Below, piece by piece: positions 28,531-37,592 of a stretch of 64,000 nucleotides of DNA. The notes beneath the pieces are model-generated. The model saw only the letters and a program-made list of their open reading frames with translations. It searched no databases and had not been told where the DNA came from. Position 1 is the first letter of the stretch; each line of letters starts with the position of its first letter. Made by a program: the position numbers and the translations under genes. The stretch comes from Rossellomorea aquimaris (GTDB lineage Bacteria; Bacillota; Bacilli; Bacillales; Bacillaceae_B), in contig NZ_JXZC01000008.1 in NCBI RefSeq assembly GCF_000935355.1, forward strand, positions 83,196 through 147,195, in the 5' to 3' direction.

Positions 28531-28684
28531 ATTATCGAGTTTGAGGATTTTATTATCGAGATGGGACCATATATTATCGACTTTTGAATTATATTATCGA
28601 CTTTCCCACTTTTATTATCGACTTCCTAATTATATTATCGACTTCGAATCATTTATTATCGACTTTCCAAATATCCTATCGACT
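28531..28684. repeat. Array B: TTATTATCGA word every 20-21 bp, eight units
   Basis: ATTATCGA starts at 28531, 28552, 28573, 28593, 28614, 28634, 28655 and 28675 (last one CCTATCGA). Words are usually extended to TTATTATCGACTT; bases between are unrelated. Mean period is 20.6, the same as array A 70 bp away, with a different word. It ends about 175 bases before the SWIM protein gene. Confidence 0.9.
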
Positions 28685-28860
28685 CGCCCCCCAATCCCAA
28701 TCTGCCTTCCAACGAACCATCCCAGCCACTACACCATTCGACAAACTCCCCCACCCTCACCTAACCCCCTTCTCCCACTTCCCCCGCCTCATGTTCCTTT
28801 TCCCCCTCCTTTTGCGTTATAATAAAAGAATGCGATTTTATAGATTGGAGAGGTTGGTTG

Positions 28861-30504
28861 ATGTCGATTCGTATTCAGGAGTTGAAGGATAAGTTACTTC
28901 CCATGAGTCAGTCGATACAGGGTGAGCTGGACCCGAATCAGGAAGAGAGCAAGAATGTCGTGTCGAAGGGCCTTCTTTTGTTCCGTCAGAACCTGGTTTC
29001 TAATGTAAAGGTCCGCGATGAGGAAGTGACGGCCGAGGTGCAGGATGTGACGCCTGTGACCCTTGAGCTGAATTTCTCGTTCCCACTATTAAGTAAGTGC
29101 TCATGCCCTCAGGATAAATGGTGCCGGCATCAAATGGCGACCTTTTTTTTGCTATATAACAAAGTTGGACGGGTCAGTGAGTGGATCCAGAATTGGCGGA
29201 GTCAGTCTGCTCCCGCTAGTCAGGAATCCCGGTCTTTGGATGATTTATTGAAGAAACACAGCAGCACCGGTGCCCTAAAGAAAGCAAGCGATCTATTAAA
29301 CGAACGGAAAACGCGGGGAAACACGCCTGAGGAATGGTGGCAATTCTTTGACTCTATCCTCAAGCAGGAAGACTTGGAGTTACTTGAAAGACAGCCCTAT
29401 TTGATGGATGTCCTCGTTCAGAATATAACGAAACGCTTCATGAAGGAAGCTCCATTCGAGCGGGAATGGAAGCCGCTATATCAGCTGTTTGCCACCTTTT
29501 ATTTGTCCATACATATCGATCTGTATTTACAAAAGAGGAATGTTGAACTAAGCCGCGAGCAGTACAGCATGTATGATTTTCTACTAGGGGAAATGGAAGA
29601 CGCCGTGGAAAAACTGTCGATTCATGCCATGCCGTTCAGCTTCGATCCGTACATTGCCTTTTTGAAGAAGAAGACGATCGAGATGAGTGATTCCACAGAA
29701 AATAGTACGATGATGAAAGCTGAAGTGTACCGCTTCCTATGGTACTACTTGTTTAAACAGAAGTCTTGGCGCCGTGAAGAGGTAGCCCGATTGGAAGAGC
29801 ATGACGGTCAGGATCCTAATTTTTACAATGTGGCCCTCCTCCATCAATATCTGTTACTCGAGGATTTGAATAAAGCAAATGAAATTGTGGATGAGCTTGG
29901 TACAGAGCTTGTCGCGTTCAGTGAATTCTGGCTGCGCAAATTTTTCGTCGGCAAGCGTTATGAAGTCGGTTTCTTCCTTGTCCGGAATATCTTATCAAGG
30001 ATGCCGGATCACCTTGAAACCCTCGACTATTATGAAGCGACCCGATTCGTGCGCTGGTTTGTGCGGATATTGCCGATGGATTGGCTGATGGAGAAGGACA
30101 GCTCACTTGTGAACGAATTCCTTCTGTCCATGCTTCCGTACAGCTTCTTCTCCTACAATGAGTATCTCATTAGCGCGAAGGCTTATCGTGAATGGGTGGA
30201 GCTGCAGAAGTACATGAGCTATAGCATTCAGGAAATGGAAGGCATGGGGCTCCGCGATGTGACGAAGGAAGCGCCTGAGCTCGCACTGCCCATCTATTAC
30301 TCCGGGGTCATGGATGCGATCGATCAGAAGAATCGTGACAGCTATAAGCTGGCGGTCCGCTATATGAAAAAGATCCGGACGATTTATAAAAAAACGAAGA
30401 AAACTGAGAAATGGGATGTATATCTCACCTATATTTTAGATAAATACAAGCGATTACGTGCGTTCCAAGAAGAGTGCAGAAAGGGTAAGTTAATCGATGC
30501 TTAA
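28861..30504 (+). CDS. ywqB: SWIM zinc finger protein (YwqB-like)
   Basis: A 547-residue protein with a SWIM zinc finger CxCx5CxH at C80, C82, C88 and H90 (KCSCPQDKWCRH), a module that binds DNA or protein. The remaining part is helical and unassigned. It overlaps by eight bases the start of the SNF2 helicase gene, the same pair as ywqB-ywqA in B. subtilis, and probably acts with it on DNA. ATG 28861 has GGAGAGG seven bases upstream; the frame allows a TTG one codon earlier. Confidence 0.88.
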   Translation: MSIRIQELKDKLLPMSQSIQGELDPNQEESKNVVSKGLLLFRQNLVSNVKVRDEEVTAEVQDVTPVTLELNFSFPLLSKCSCPQDKWCRHQMATFFLLYNKVGRVSEWIQNWRSQSAPASQESRSLDDLLKKHSSTGALKKASDLLNERKTRGNTPEEWWQFFDSILKQEDLELLERQPYLMDVLVQNITKRFMKEAPFEREWKPLYQLFATFYLSIHIDLYLQKRNVELSREQYSMYDFLLGEMEDAVEKLSIHAMPFSFDPYIAFLKKKTIEMSDSTENSTMMKAEVYRFLWYYLFKQKSWRREEVARLEEHDGQDPNFYNVALLHQYLLLEDLNKANEIVDELGTELVAFSEFWLRKFFVGKRYEVGFFLVRNILSRMPDHLETLDYYEATRFVRWFVRILPMDWLMEKDSSLVNEFLLSMLPYSFFSYNEYLISAKAYREWVELQKYMSYSIQEMEGMGLRDVTKEAPELALPIYYSGVMDAIDQKNRDSYKLAVRYMKKIRTIYKKTKKTEKWDVYLTYILDKYKRLRAFQEECRKGKLIDA

Positions 30505-33322
30505 ACTGTCTTCCGTAAAAATCAACGTCAACACAACTGAATATGAAGACCGTTTCTTCATCACAGCCGTTAATGACGAAGGAAAACTTCTGCCTCCAAA
30601 AGAATGGAAGGGCCAGCTGTTTCTTTGGCATGAAGAGAGTTTCTACGGTACACTCCTTGAGGAATCCGCCAACGGGATTGCCGTGACTCAGTGGCAGCTT
30701 CTCACATTGCTTGCCGGTGAGCATTTCAGCAGCATGATACAGTGGGACTGGGATGAGACCGGCCAGGCGTGTATCGCGATCGCTCCTGTGATCTACGAGG
30801 CGGTGGAAGCCGGACGCTGGCTGCCCCGCTTCGAGGAATGGCAGGAAAAAGGGCTGCAGTTTCATATCCCCGATGAGGTCTGGTCGAATTTTAATGATGG
30901 GTTTTGGGAGGAAGAACTTCCTGATGGAGGTCCGTCCCTCAAAACGTTGACGGAGAATTGGTTTCAGGGTGCCTTGAATGAGGCGATGGCTTCGGGCGGG
31001 TCGAGTGCGATGAAGCGGATCCAGAAGCTGAAGGAAAGTACGCTTACGTCTGAAGAGCTGGATGCGTATTTTGATGAGAAGCGCTGGAGTGAATGGATCG
31101 CTGGCGAGGATGAGGAGCTTCCGTTCTCGATCGGACTGAGGATCTCTGAGCCGCTTGATGAGGATGAGTCATGGGAGCTTGAGACGATCCTTAGAGACCG
31201 CAAGAAAACGAGTCGGGTCATTTCACTGGCTGAAGATACGGTCCCTCCTTCCTGGAAGAAACATCTGCCGGACGTATCGGAAGAACAGGAACGCTGGATG
31301 AAGATGATGCCGATCTTACGTGACGCGGACGGGTCACTCCGCACGGCTCTTGGTGAGCACGATGCCTGGGATTTCCTATCCGTGCTGAGTGAGAAGCTCA
31401 TCGACTTGGACATCGAAATCCTCCTGCCATCCTGGTGGGAAGCCATGAAGGATGCTCAGGTGTTGGTGAAAGCCAAGCTTAAGAATACGGACACAAGCTA
31501 TCGTAAGTCCTTCGTTGGCCTCAATGCCATGCTTGATTTCGACTGGCGATTATCCATGAATGGGGTCAACCTGTCGGAGGATGACTTTAATCAACTCGTC
31601 GATAATCAGCGACGGTTAGTGAAGATCCGTGGTCAATGGATGAAGCTTGATCCCGCCATGATTCACAGGATTCAGCAGATGATGAGGAAAGCGAAGCAGG
31701 AAGGGATTTCGATTCAGGATATGCTGGAACAGGAGCTTGTTCCACGCGATTCCGATGAATCGGATCTTGATCCTGAAGACGACGAGCATGATCCATATAA
31801 ATACGCCAATATCCAGCTGGAGCTCAATCGCTCGATGAAAAAAATGATCCACCAGCTGACAAATGTGTCCTCGATTCCATTAACGGAAACACCTGACGCG
31901 TTTATCGGCGAGCTCCGCCCTTATCAGCAGCTTGGCATGAGCTGGATGCTCTTTTTGCGGAAGTTCGGATTTGGCGCGTGTCTGGCTGATGATATGGGGC
32001 TTGGGAAAACGGTACAGCTGATCACGTATTTGCAGCATGTTAAAGAAACGGAGAAACCGGAAACACCTTCCTTGATCGTTGCGCCTACTTCCGTTCTCGG
32101 AAACTGGCAGCGTGAGTTGGAGAAATTTGCTCCGGACTTGAAGGTTCACCTACATTACGGGCCGACCCGGTCGAAAGGCGAGCAATTTGCCAAAGAGATC
32201 AAAGGCGTAGATGTGGTTCTCACCTCTTACGGCTTATCACATATTGATTTTGACGAGTTATCGGAAGTGGTTTGGACATCGATCTCTCTTGATGAAGCGC
32301 AAAACATCAAGAATGCCAATACGAAGCAATCCCGTGCGATCCGCAAACTCAGCGGTAAGCACCATATTGCACTTACCGGGACTCCGATGGAGAATCGACT
32401 GTCCGAGCTGTGGTCGATCTTTGATTTCCTTAACCACGGGTATCTTGGTGGATTCACACAGTACCAGAAAAACTATATCGCTCCGATCGAAAAGGATGAA
32501 TCTGAAGAAAAAGTCAAAGAGCTTCAGGCAAAAATCAAACCGTTCTTATTACGGCGAACGAAGAAAGACCCTGAAGTGGAATTGAATCTGCCTGAAAAAC
32601 TGGAGCAAAAAGAATATTGTCACCTTACCGCTGAGCAGGCAGCCCTATATGAACAGCTGGTGAAAGACACTCTAGCGAAGATTGAAACGCTGAGTGGATT
32701 TGAGCGGAAAGGATTGATCCTGCAAATGCTCAACCAGCTGAAGCAGCTCTGTAACCACCCTGCTCTCTACTTAAAGGAACCGGATCCAAAATCAATCCTG
32801 TCCCGCTCTGAGAAAATGCAGAAGCTGAAGGACATCGTGGAAACCGCTCTCGAGTCCGGCGAAGCTTGCCTGATCTTCACTCAATATATTTCAATGGGTG
32901 AAATGATCCAGGAAGTAATGAAAGAAGAGTTCAACGTCGATGTTCCATTCCTGAACGGCAGCATGGCAAAAGGAAAACGCGATGAACTCGTGGAGAAATT
33001 CCAGAATGGCGAGTTCCCAGTATTCCTGCTATCACTGAAAGCAGGAGGAACCGGATTGAATCTGACAGCAGCCAACCACGTCGTCCACTATGATCGCTGG
33101 TGGAACCCGGCTGTTGAAAACCAGGCAACCGACCGTGCTTATCGGATCGGACAACAGCGATTTGTTCATGTTCATAAACTTGTTTCTTCAGGTACCCTTG
33201 AGGAAAAAATCGATGCGATGCTGACGAAAAAGCAGGCATTGAACGATGAAATCATCCGCAGTGATCAGTGGGTTACCGAATTGTCTGATCAGGACTTGGA
33301 GTCGTTGTTAGTGTTGGAATAA
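30497..33322 (+). CDS. ywqA: SNF2-family helicase/translocase (YwqA-like)
   Basis: A 941-residue superfamily 2 ATPase. An N-terminal SNF2-associated region precedes the helicase core, which has Walker A ADDMGLGKT near residue 500, DEAQ near 598, LTGTPMEN, and the C-terminal lobe with LSLKAGGTGLNL, HYDRWWNPAVENQATDRAYR and IGQ. Such proteins remodel DNA-protein complexes. Its start is inside the end of the SWIM gene (ATGCTTAA). A word copy at 30928-30940 encodes GGPSL near residue 147 in the poorly conserved N-terminal part. A terminator follows. Confidence 0.92.
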   Translation: MLKLSSVKINVNTTEYEDRFFITAVNDEGKLLPPKEWKGQLFLWHEESFYGTLLEESANGIAVTQWQLLTLLAGEHFSSMIQWDWDETGQACIAIAPVIYEAVEAGRWLPRFEEWQEKGLQFHIPDEVWSNFNDGFWEEELPDGGPSLKTLTENWFQGALNEAMASGGSSAMKRIQKLKESTLTSEELDAYFDEKRWSEWIAGEDEELPFSIGLRISEPLDEDESWELETILRDRKKTSRVISLAEDTVPPSWKKHLPDVSEEQERWMKMMPILRDADGSLRTALGEHDAWDFLSVLSEKLIDLDIEILLPSWWEAMKDAQVLVKAKLKNTDTSYRKSFVGLNAMLDFDWRLSMNGVNLSEDDFNQLVDNQRRLVKIRGQWMKLDPAMIHRIQQMMRKAKQEGISIQDMLEQELVPRDSDESDLDPEDDEHDPYKYANIQLELNRSMKKMIHQLTNVSSIPLTETPDAFIGELRPYQQLGMSWMLFLRKFGFGACLADDMGLGKTVQLITYLQHVKETEKPETPSLIVAPTSVLGNWQRELEKFAPDLKVHLHYGPTRSKGEQFAKEIKGVDVVLTSYGLSHIDFDELSEVVWTSISLDEAQNIKNANTKQSRAIRKLSGKHHIALTGTPMENRLSELWSIFDFLNHGYLGGFTQYQKNYIAPIEKDESEEKVKELQAKIKPFLLRRTKKDPEVELNLPEKLEQKEYCHLTAEQAALYEQLVKDTLAKIETLSGFERKGLILQMLNQLKQLCNHPALYLKEPDPKSILSRSEKMQKLKDIVETALESGEACLIFTQYISMGEMIQEVMKEEFNVDVPFLNGSMAKGKRDELVEKFQNGEFPVFLLSLKAGGTGLNLTAANHVVHYDRWWNPAVENQATDRAYRIGQQRFVHVHKLVSSGTLEEKIDAMLTKKQALNDEIIRSDQWVTELSDQDLESLLVLE

Positions 33323-33332
33323 TTTTTGATGG

Positions 33333-33363
33333 CCTCTTTCCTATTATGGGAAAGAGGTTTTTT
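33333..33363 (+). terminator. Terminator of the SWIM-SNF2 operon
   Basis: CCTCTTTCC-TATTATG-GGAAAGAGG followed by six T. Confidence 0.9.
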
Positions 33364-33488
33364 GATAGGCTGGCGTTTAAATAGTAGCTTATGGAGGGTT
33401 AATTTAATAGGATTTTGACAAATTAGGGTTAGGTTTGACGTTTTGTTGGTTATTTTTACATATATATTTGTAAAATATATACGATTTT

Positions 33489-33602
33489 TTATGCCGACTT
33501 GTTTTGTTGTGCCACTTTTAAGCAAACTTGTGCTACTTCTGGACTTTGTTGTGCCACTTTCAGCGTTCGTTGAGCCACTTTCCACAAAACTTGTGCCAAA
33601 TT
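33489..33602. repeat. Array C: TTGTGCCACTTT word every 21 bp, six units
   Basis: Starts at 33489 (TTATGCCGACTT), 33507, 33528 (TTGTGCTACTTC), 33549, 33570 (TTGAGCCACTTT) and 33591 (TTGTGCCAAATT). After an initial 18 the spacing is exactly 21 four times. Bases between words are not conserved. It lies in the 555-base gap between the SNF2 gene and the small gene left of ssbB. The remainder of that gap (33364-33488 and 33705-33877) shows no gene. Confidence 0.88.
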
Positions 33603-33669
33603 GTGAATAACTGGAATCATTATCGTTCACCACTGGCAAAGATCTAATTCAATCACTTTCTTACCAAAC

Positions 33670-33704
33670 AAAAAAAACGCCGGCTCCCCAAAAGGAAACC
33701 GGCT
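33670..33704 (-). terminator. Terminator of the ssbB operon
   Basis: GCCGGTTTCC...GGGAGCCGGC hairpin followed by eight T on the minus strand, about 170 bases beyond the 57-aa gene. Confidence 0.8.
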
Positions 33705-33877
33705 CAATATGAAGACAATAAGGGGAACGACTGCTTACTTTACTCACTGCTACACATGTTTATCTCTAACGAGGTATGGTTGAGGCATGTTGCGGTGACC
33801 ATTGGAATTTGAGACAGCTGCTTATTAGGTTGGTTGGATTGTTCGTATGGAAAGAATTCTGGGTGAGGTCGTTTTAC

Positions 33878-34051
33878 TTATGACGAGGTTTTCAATGCTG
33901 GATTCGGGTACTCGTATCCTTGCTCGAGGGCAGTCACCCGTTGAGATAAATAGAAATTTTCGACATTCGCTCTTGCTACTTTTTTGATGAGGTCTTCTGT
34001 TAATTTTTCCATTCGGACAATTCTTTGTTCAAGATCTTGCAGTGTGGCCAC
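33878..34051 (-). CDS. Small coiled-coil protein downstream of ssbB
   Basis: A 57-residue unlisted gene: GTG start at 34051 with AAAGGGAG about eight bases upstream. The sequence opens MATLQDLEQRIVRMEKL, has heptad-like hydrophobic spacing and ends PALKTSS. It lies 24 bases downstream of ssbB on the same strand, ahead of a terminator, so it is probably co-transcribed. No family recognised. Confidence 0.65.
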   Translation of the reverse strand: MATLQDLEQRIVRMEKLTEDLIKKVARANVENFYLSQRVTALEQGYEYPNPALKTSS

Positions 34052-34075
34052 AACTCCATCTCCCTTTTAAAAATG

Positions 34076-34453
34076 TTAGAATGGTAATTCGATTGGCTCT
34101 TTTTTGTTTGGATCGGAAGCATTTACCGGCTCTCGTTTGCTGTCCATAAACCTGACATTTTCAGCGACGACTTCCGTTACATACGTGCGCTTTCCCTGAT
34201 CATTTTCATAATACCGGGTTTGTATGCGACCGGTCACTCCAACGACAGATCCCTTTCGGCAATATTTCTCCATATTATCGGCTGCCCGGTTCCAAATGGT
34301 GCAGAGTACAAAATCTGTATCAATTTGGCCTTTTTGATTCTTGTAGTTGCGATTCACGGCTATCGTTGCGTTAAGTATCGATTTTCCTTCCATTGTTTTT
34401 CTTGTTTCGGGGTCCTTGGTCAGCCTTCCAACGATGGTCACTTGGTTGATCAA
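34076..34453 (-). CDS. ssbB: Single-stranded DNA-binding protein
   Basis: A 125-residue OB-fold protein (MINQVTIVGRLTKDPE, CTIWNRAADN, GVTGRIQTRYYEN) that binds single-stranded DNA. Short length and position beside ywpF match the competence-associated SsbB of B. subtilis rather than the replication SsbA. The C-terminal tip PIELPF keeps the LPF interaction motif but lacks the acidic run of SsbA. I looked for ComK boxes upstream and found none convincing, so competence control is only suggested by synteny. Confidence 0.9.
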   Translation of the reverse strand: MINQVTIVGRLTKDPETRKTMEGKSILNATIAVNRNYKNQKGQIDTDFVLCTIWNRAADNMEKYCRKGSVVGVTGRIQTRYYENDQGKRTYVTEVVAENVRFMDSKREPVNASDPNKKEPIELPF

Positions 34454-34722
34454 TTGGATTCGTTTCCTCCTTTCTCATATGATGCTCTCATCTTACAACC
34501 ATCTCTCTCATCTTGTAAAATCATGGATTTCCGAAATTCGAGGCAAAAATGGCTTGAATTTTGGAAATTCCCCTAGGGAGATTTTGCGTTTTTTGACCGA
34601 AATCGGGTTCATAAACACAAAATTGCATCTTTCGTCCTTTTTTTCATCGTGGAATTTGTTAGGGAAAACAATTCCTACTATGATATAATTTTATAAAACC
34701 TTTAAATGGGAGATGTTCGTTC

Positions 34723-35163
34723 ATGAAAACCTTTAAAGTTATTTCACTGCAAGTAGTGGAAAACGATGAACTGCGTGACTTTGAAATTGTGGACGGTCTG
34801 ATTATAAATAAAGAAGATGGACAAAGTACGTGGCTTGTCGAAACCTATTTGTCCAATGAATATATCGAATTTTTTCAAGAGGCTCAGCAAAGGAATGAGG
34901 ATTTGGAAATCCAAGTCGTGATTTCCCATAAAGCAAACGATCCGGCTGCTTTCATGACCTCCATCCGTTGTATTAAAGAAATGGATGATCATATTAGCAT
35001 TATGTTTGAGGGGAAATTGAAGAAACAGCGCAATGAATATGCTGAATTATTACTTGATGACTTAGTGCAAAAGGGGTATTCGGGCGAGGAATTAATCCGT
35101 GAATTCCGTGAGAAAATGGTATCGAAACCGCGTATTCCGGCAACTGCAAAACCCAGCGTTTAA
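34723..35163 (+). CDS. ywpF: YwpF-like protein
   Basis: A 146-residue soluble protein matching the YwpF family by its start (MKTFKVISLQVVEND) and by synteny: divergent from ssbB as in B. subtilis. GGGAGATG lies upstream of the ATG. The C-terminal part contains an amphipathic helix (ELLLDDLVQKGYSGEELIRE) and a short Pro-rich tail. Biochemical function is unknown. Confidence 0.85.
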   Translation: MKTFKVISLQVVENDELRDFEIVDGLIINKEDGQSTWLVETYLSNEYIEFFQEAQQRNEDLEIQVVISHKANDPAAFMTSIRCIKEMDDHISIMFEGKLKKQRNEYAELLLDDLVQKGYSGEELIREFREKMVSKPRIPATAKPSV

Positions 35164-35256
35164 TTATACGAAATTATGTAATATACACACTAAACGTATA
35201 TGATATAATTGGATTATATCAATTTATAATATGAAGTTCTTAGGTAGGTGTCCCCT

Positions 35257-35577
35257 GTGATTGGAGAAAGAGTAAAGAAATACCGACAAGAAAAAAGGAT
35301 GTCCATGACAGAGCTTGCTGAAAAAGCCGGTGTCGCTAAGTCATATTTGAGTTCAATAGAGCGTAACCTTCAACAAAACCCTTCCATTCAATTTCTTGAA
35401 AAAGTTTCAGCTGCTTTAGGGATTCCGATGGATGCTCTTTTACATGATCAACCTGAAGATCAAAATATTGATCATGAGTGGCTTAAAATTGCTGAAGAAG
35501 CAATGGATTCGGGTATTACAAAAGAACAATTCCGTGAGTTTATTGAATTTAACAAATGGAAGTTAGGCAATAAATAA
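35257..35577 (+). CDS. sinR: Biofilm master regulator SinR
   Basis: A 106-residue repressor with an N-terminal HTH (MTELAEKAGVAKSYLSSIER) and a C-terminal SinI/SinR dimerisation segment (HEWLKIAEEAMDSGITKE then QFREFIEFNKW), very close to B. subtilis SinR. GTG 35257 is chosen to give MIGERVKKYRQEK; the frame allows GTG 35248. AGGTAGGTG precedes. SinR represses matrix genes and is titrated by SinI. Here sinI is not upstream in an operon but convergent on the other side of a shared terminator. Confidence 0.93.
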   Translation: MIGERVKKYRQEKRMSMTELAEKAGVAKSYLSSIERNLQQNPSIQFLEKVSAALGIPMDALLHDQPEDQNIDHEWLKIAEEAMDSGITKEQFREFIEFNKWKLGNK

Positions 35578-35611
35578 AGTCTTGCGATCGATTCGCAAGA
35601 CTTTATTTATA
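35573..35611. terminator. Bidirectional terminator between sinR and sinI
   Basis: AATAAAGTCTTGCGA and TCGCAAGACTTTATT arms form a long stem with T/A runs on both sides. Confidence 0.92.
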
Positions 35612-35749
35612 TTAAATCACTTTGTACTCGGCTTTCATTTCCTGAGTTTGGTTATGAAGAAATTCTCTGATTTCTTTTTTAGAAATTCCGGCGTCTAGGG
35701 CTTGTTTGATAAGTTCCATCCATTCAAGATCAAGTTCACGTTTCGTCAA
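35612..35749 (-). CDS. sinI: SinI-like anti-repressor, 45 residues
   Basis: An unlisted short gene that reads MTKRELDLEWMELIKQAL, then DAGISKKEIREFLHN, ending AEYKVI. The ELDxEWxELIxxAxxxxIS-x-x-EIRxFL pattern is the SinI domain that forms a heterodimer with SinR and relieves repression. TTG start at 35749 with GGGAGG seven to eight bases upstream. It is convergent with sinR, unlike the sinI-sinR operon of B. subtilis, so it can be controlled apart from sinR. Confidence 0.85.
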   Translation of the reverse strand: MTKRELDLEWMELIKQALDAGISKKEIREFLHNQTQEMKAEYKVI

Positions 35750-36097
35750 TATAAATCCCTCCCAAAATACATGTATGTATTCCAGGCAATCCAGCCATCA
35801 TAGTTCTCCAATAACCACACCTTCACCTTTCCTTCAAGAAAATCGTGAAGATATGCCTACTTTATAACCTTAGATCTGTGACTTTGCGTCCTTATCTTTC
35901 GATAAGTTTGCCTTTATCTGACTCTTCCCTTAGAACTAATTCGATTATACTAATAAAAGTTCTGTTCATTTGTTGAATTTTGTCAATTTTGTAAATATTT
36001 TTTACCCTTTTTTCCTACATTTTAATCCAAATTCTGACAAAAATAAAATAATAAGGGGTTTTTCATGGGGAAAATTAAGCTAATATGTGTCGTAAAG
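35750..36097. other. sinI upstream region; no gene
   Basis: About 350 bases without an open frame. TATAAT on the minus strand (35944-35949 complement) lies about 195 bases before sinI. Near it are a GTTCTAA (complement of 35933-35939) and GAACAGAAC (complement of 35959-35967), which resemble SinR or Spo0A-type site fragments. No strong -35 was found. Confidence 0.4.
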
Positions 36098-36295
36098 CTA
36101 CGAATACATGCTATTTTTATAGCTTTCCAGCTTTTTTCTTAGAGGAAGGACTTTTTTATTAATATTTTGGTAATTACTAGGATTATAGAACGCTTGGTTT
36201 GATAAGTCAAATCCGCATGTGGGGCAGAGCCATTCGCCTAATTCAGTACTACTGTAGGATGGTCTGGTGCAACGGGTACAGGTCTTTTTGTACAT
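36098..36295 (-). CDS. Small zinc-ribbon protein, 65 residues
   Basis: Two CxxC pairs (CTRC near residue 6 and CPTC near 25) make a likely zinc ribbon, followed by a basic helix. AGAGGTGATATT precedes the ATG, 17 bases after the LPXTG gene stop, so the two are probably one transcript. The function is unknown. Confidence 0.65.
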   Translation of the reverse strand: MYKKTCTRCTRPSYSSTELGEWLCPTCGFDLSNQAFYNPSNYQNINKKVLPLRKKLESYKNSMYS

Positions 36296-36311
36296 AATAT
36301 CACCTCTTGTA

Positions 36312-37001
36312 TCAATATGTTTCTTTCTTTTTTCGTATGATTCTATTCAAATATATGAATAGTAACCCTGCAGTTGTAAGGGAAATTCCAAGTAATAGTA
36401 ATTTATAAATATTGGTCGCGGTGTTAGGTAAATTCATTCCATATGATGTGATTGGTTTGAATGGAGTTGTGCTCTTCTCTGATTCTGCTCTATCACTAAT
36501 TGGTGTTGTAGAATTTGTTTCCTCTGAAGGTTGTTGGGGTAAAACGGACTCTGCCATTATACGGATCTCAAATACTGCTGAAGTATTTTGATAATCGTTC
36601 CCCAGTTCATAGGGGATCATAATTGAAAATATTAAATCTTTACTATCGCCTCTTTTCAATAATGCCGGTGAAAATCCGTTAAAGTTTTTCAGTTTCTCAT
36701 CAAATAGTAAATTCGTTGTACTATCCTTATAGACTTTTAAATCTAATTCATTAAAAAGCTTCTTATCAGGTTGCTTACTGTTTACTTGAAAAGAATAGCT
36801 TATGTCTTCCGTTCCTCCATTTTTAATCGTTAACGTTTTTTCCGTCCAATCCCCGGGCTTCATATTATCTATTTTAAAAAGGAATGCTTCATCAGGGATT
36901 ACTATCAGATCCACTTCGCTCGCTGCAGCCTTTTGAATATTCACTATTCCTGAATAAATAAAAACTACAGTCAACAGAATTACTAGTTTTTTATAATTCA
37001 T
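36312..37001 (-). CDS. LPXTG-type wall-anchored protein
   Basis: A 229-residue secreted protein. It has a signal peptide (to about residue 27), a beta-rich domain (IDNMKPGDWTEKTLTIKNGG, ISYSFQVNS) resembling the TasA/CalY fold region, and a Ser/Thr-rich linker. The sorting signal is LPNTA (191-195), a membrane segment (about 200-220) and RKKK. The sortase gene lies nearby, divergent, at 37585. A palindromic SinR-like operator lies upstream, so the protein may be a SinR-regulated matrix or surface component. The TasA resemblance is weak and by eye. Confidence 0.75.
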   Translation of the reverse strand: MNYKKLVILLTVVFIYSGIVNIQKAAASEVDLIVIPDEAFLFKIDNMKPGDWTEKTLTIKNGGTEDISYSFQVNSKQPDKKLFNELDLKVYKDSTTNLLFDEKLKNFNGFSPALLKRGDSKDLIFSIMIPYELGNDYQNTSAVFEIRIMAESVLPQQPSEETNSTTPISDRAESEKSTTPFKPITSYGMNLPNTATNIYKLLLLGISLTTAGLLFIYLNRIIRKKKETY

Positions 37002-37061
37002 ATTTTCATCCCCTGTACAATGTACTTGTTTGAAGACATTAATGTAGGTTCATCACTTCTT

Positions 37062-37077
37062 GTTCTTTTTAAAGAAC
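37062..37077. promoter_or_regulatory. Palindromic SinR-box pair
   Basis: GTTCTTT-TT-AAAGAAC: two inverted copies of the SinR consensus GTTCTYT, 60 bases before the LPXTG gene start and about 185 before the second SinR gene. It may control either or both. Confidence 0.65.
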
Positions 37078-37262
37078 TTTATAATTCATTATAAGATTCT
37101 AATTCCTAAATTAAAATCCTCAAAAACGTTCAATACACTAAAATAATGAACAATTATCACTCATTTCCTCACTGTTGCTTTCATTTATTAACATTTCTGT
37201 ATTTTATAAAATACAATTTGTTCTATATAATGAATAAAACGATTGCAAAAGGAGTAATATTC

Positions 37263-37592
37263 ATGGTAGGTGAGCGCATTAAGAAACTGCGTGAGCAGAA
37301 AGGATTAACAATTAATGAATTAGCATTTCATTCTAATGTTTCTAAGTCTTACATTAGCTCCATAGAAAGGGGGCTGCAGAAAAACCCCTCTATTAAAGTA
37401 TTAAAAAAAATTGCACTCACTTTGGATACTTCACTAGAAAATATAATCTCTGCGCATAATAAAGTAATGATTCTTGGCGAAGAATGGATTGAACCCCTTG
37501 AACATGCTATTGAGCACGGATTAACCAAAGAAGAATTTCATGACTTCCTTTCTTTCATTCAATTCAAAAGGAGTAAGCATAACAATGAATAG
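37263..37592 (+). CDS. Second SinR-like regulator
   Basis: A 109-residue paralogue of SinR with the HTH NELAFHSNVSKSYISSIERG and a SinR/SinI-type C-terminal segment (EEWIEPLEHAIEHGLTKEEF, then HDFLSFIQF). ATG 37263 has AAAGGAG upstream; the open frame runs on upstream without signals. It overlaps the sortase gene by eight bases, so regulator and sortase are co-expressed. It may form heterodimers with SinI or SinR and act on the SinR-box pair at 37062. Confidence 0.88.
   Translation: MVGERIKKLREQKGLTINELAFHSNVSKSYISSIERGLQKNPSIKVLKKIALTLDTSLENIISAHNKVMILGEEWIEPLEHAIEHGLTKEEFHDFLSFIQFKRSKHNNE

Noticed and set aside
28355..28684. Regularly spaced repeats as a CRISPR array
   Set aside because: Words are only 8-12 bases, spacing is 20-21 bp, spacers are 9-12 bases and no cas genes are near.
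34454..34722. ComK boxes upstream of ssbB
   Set aside because: AT-rich stretches are present but none fits the AAAA-N5-TTTT pair pattern with correct spacing.
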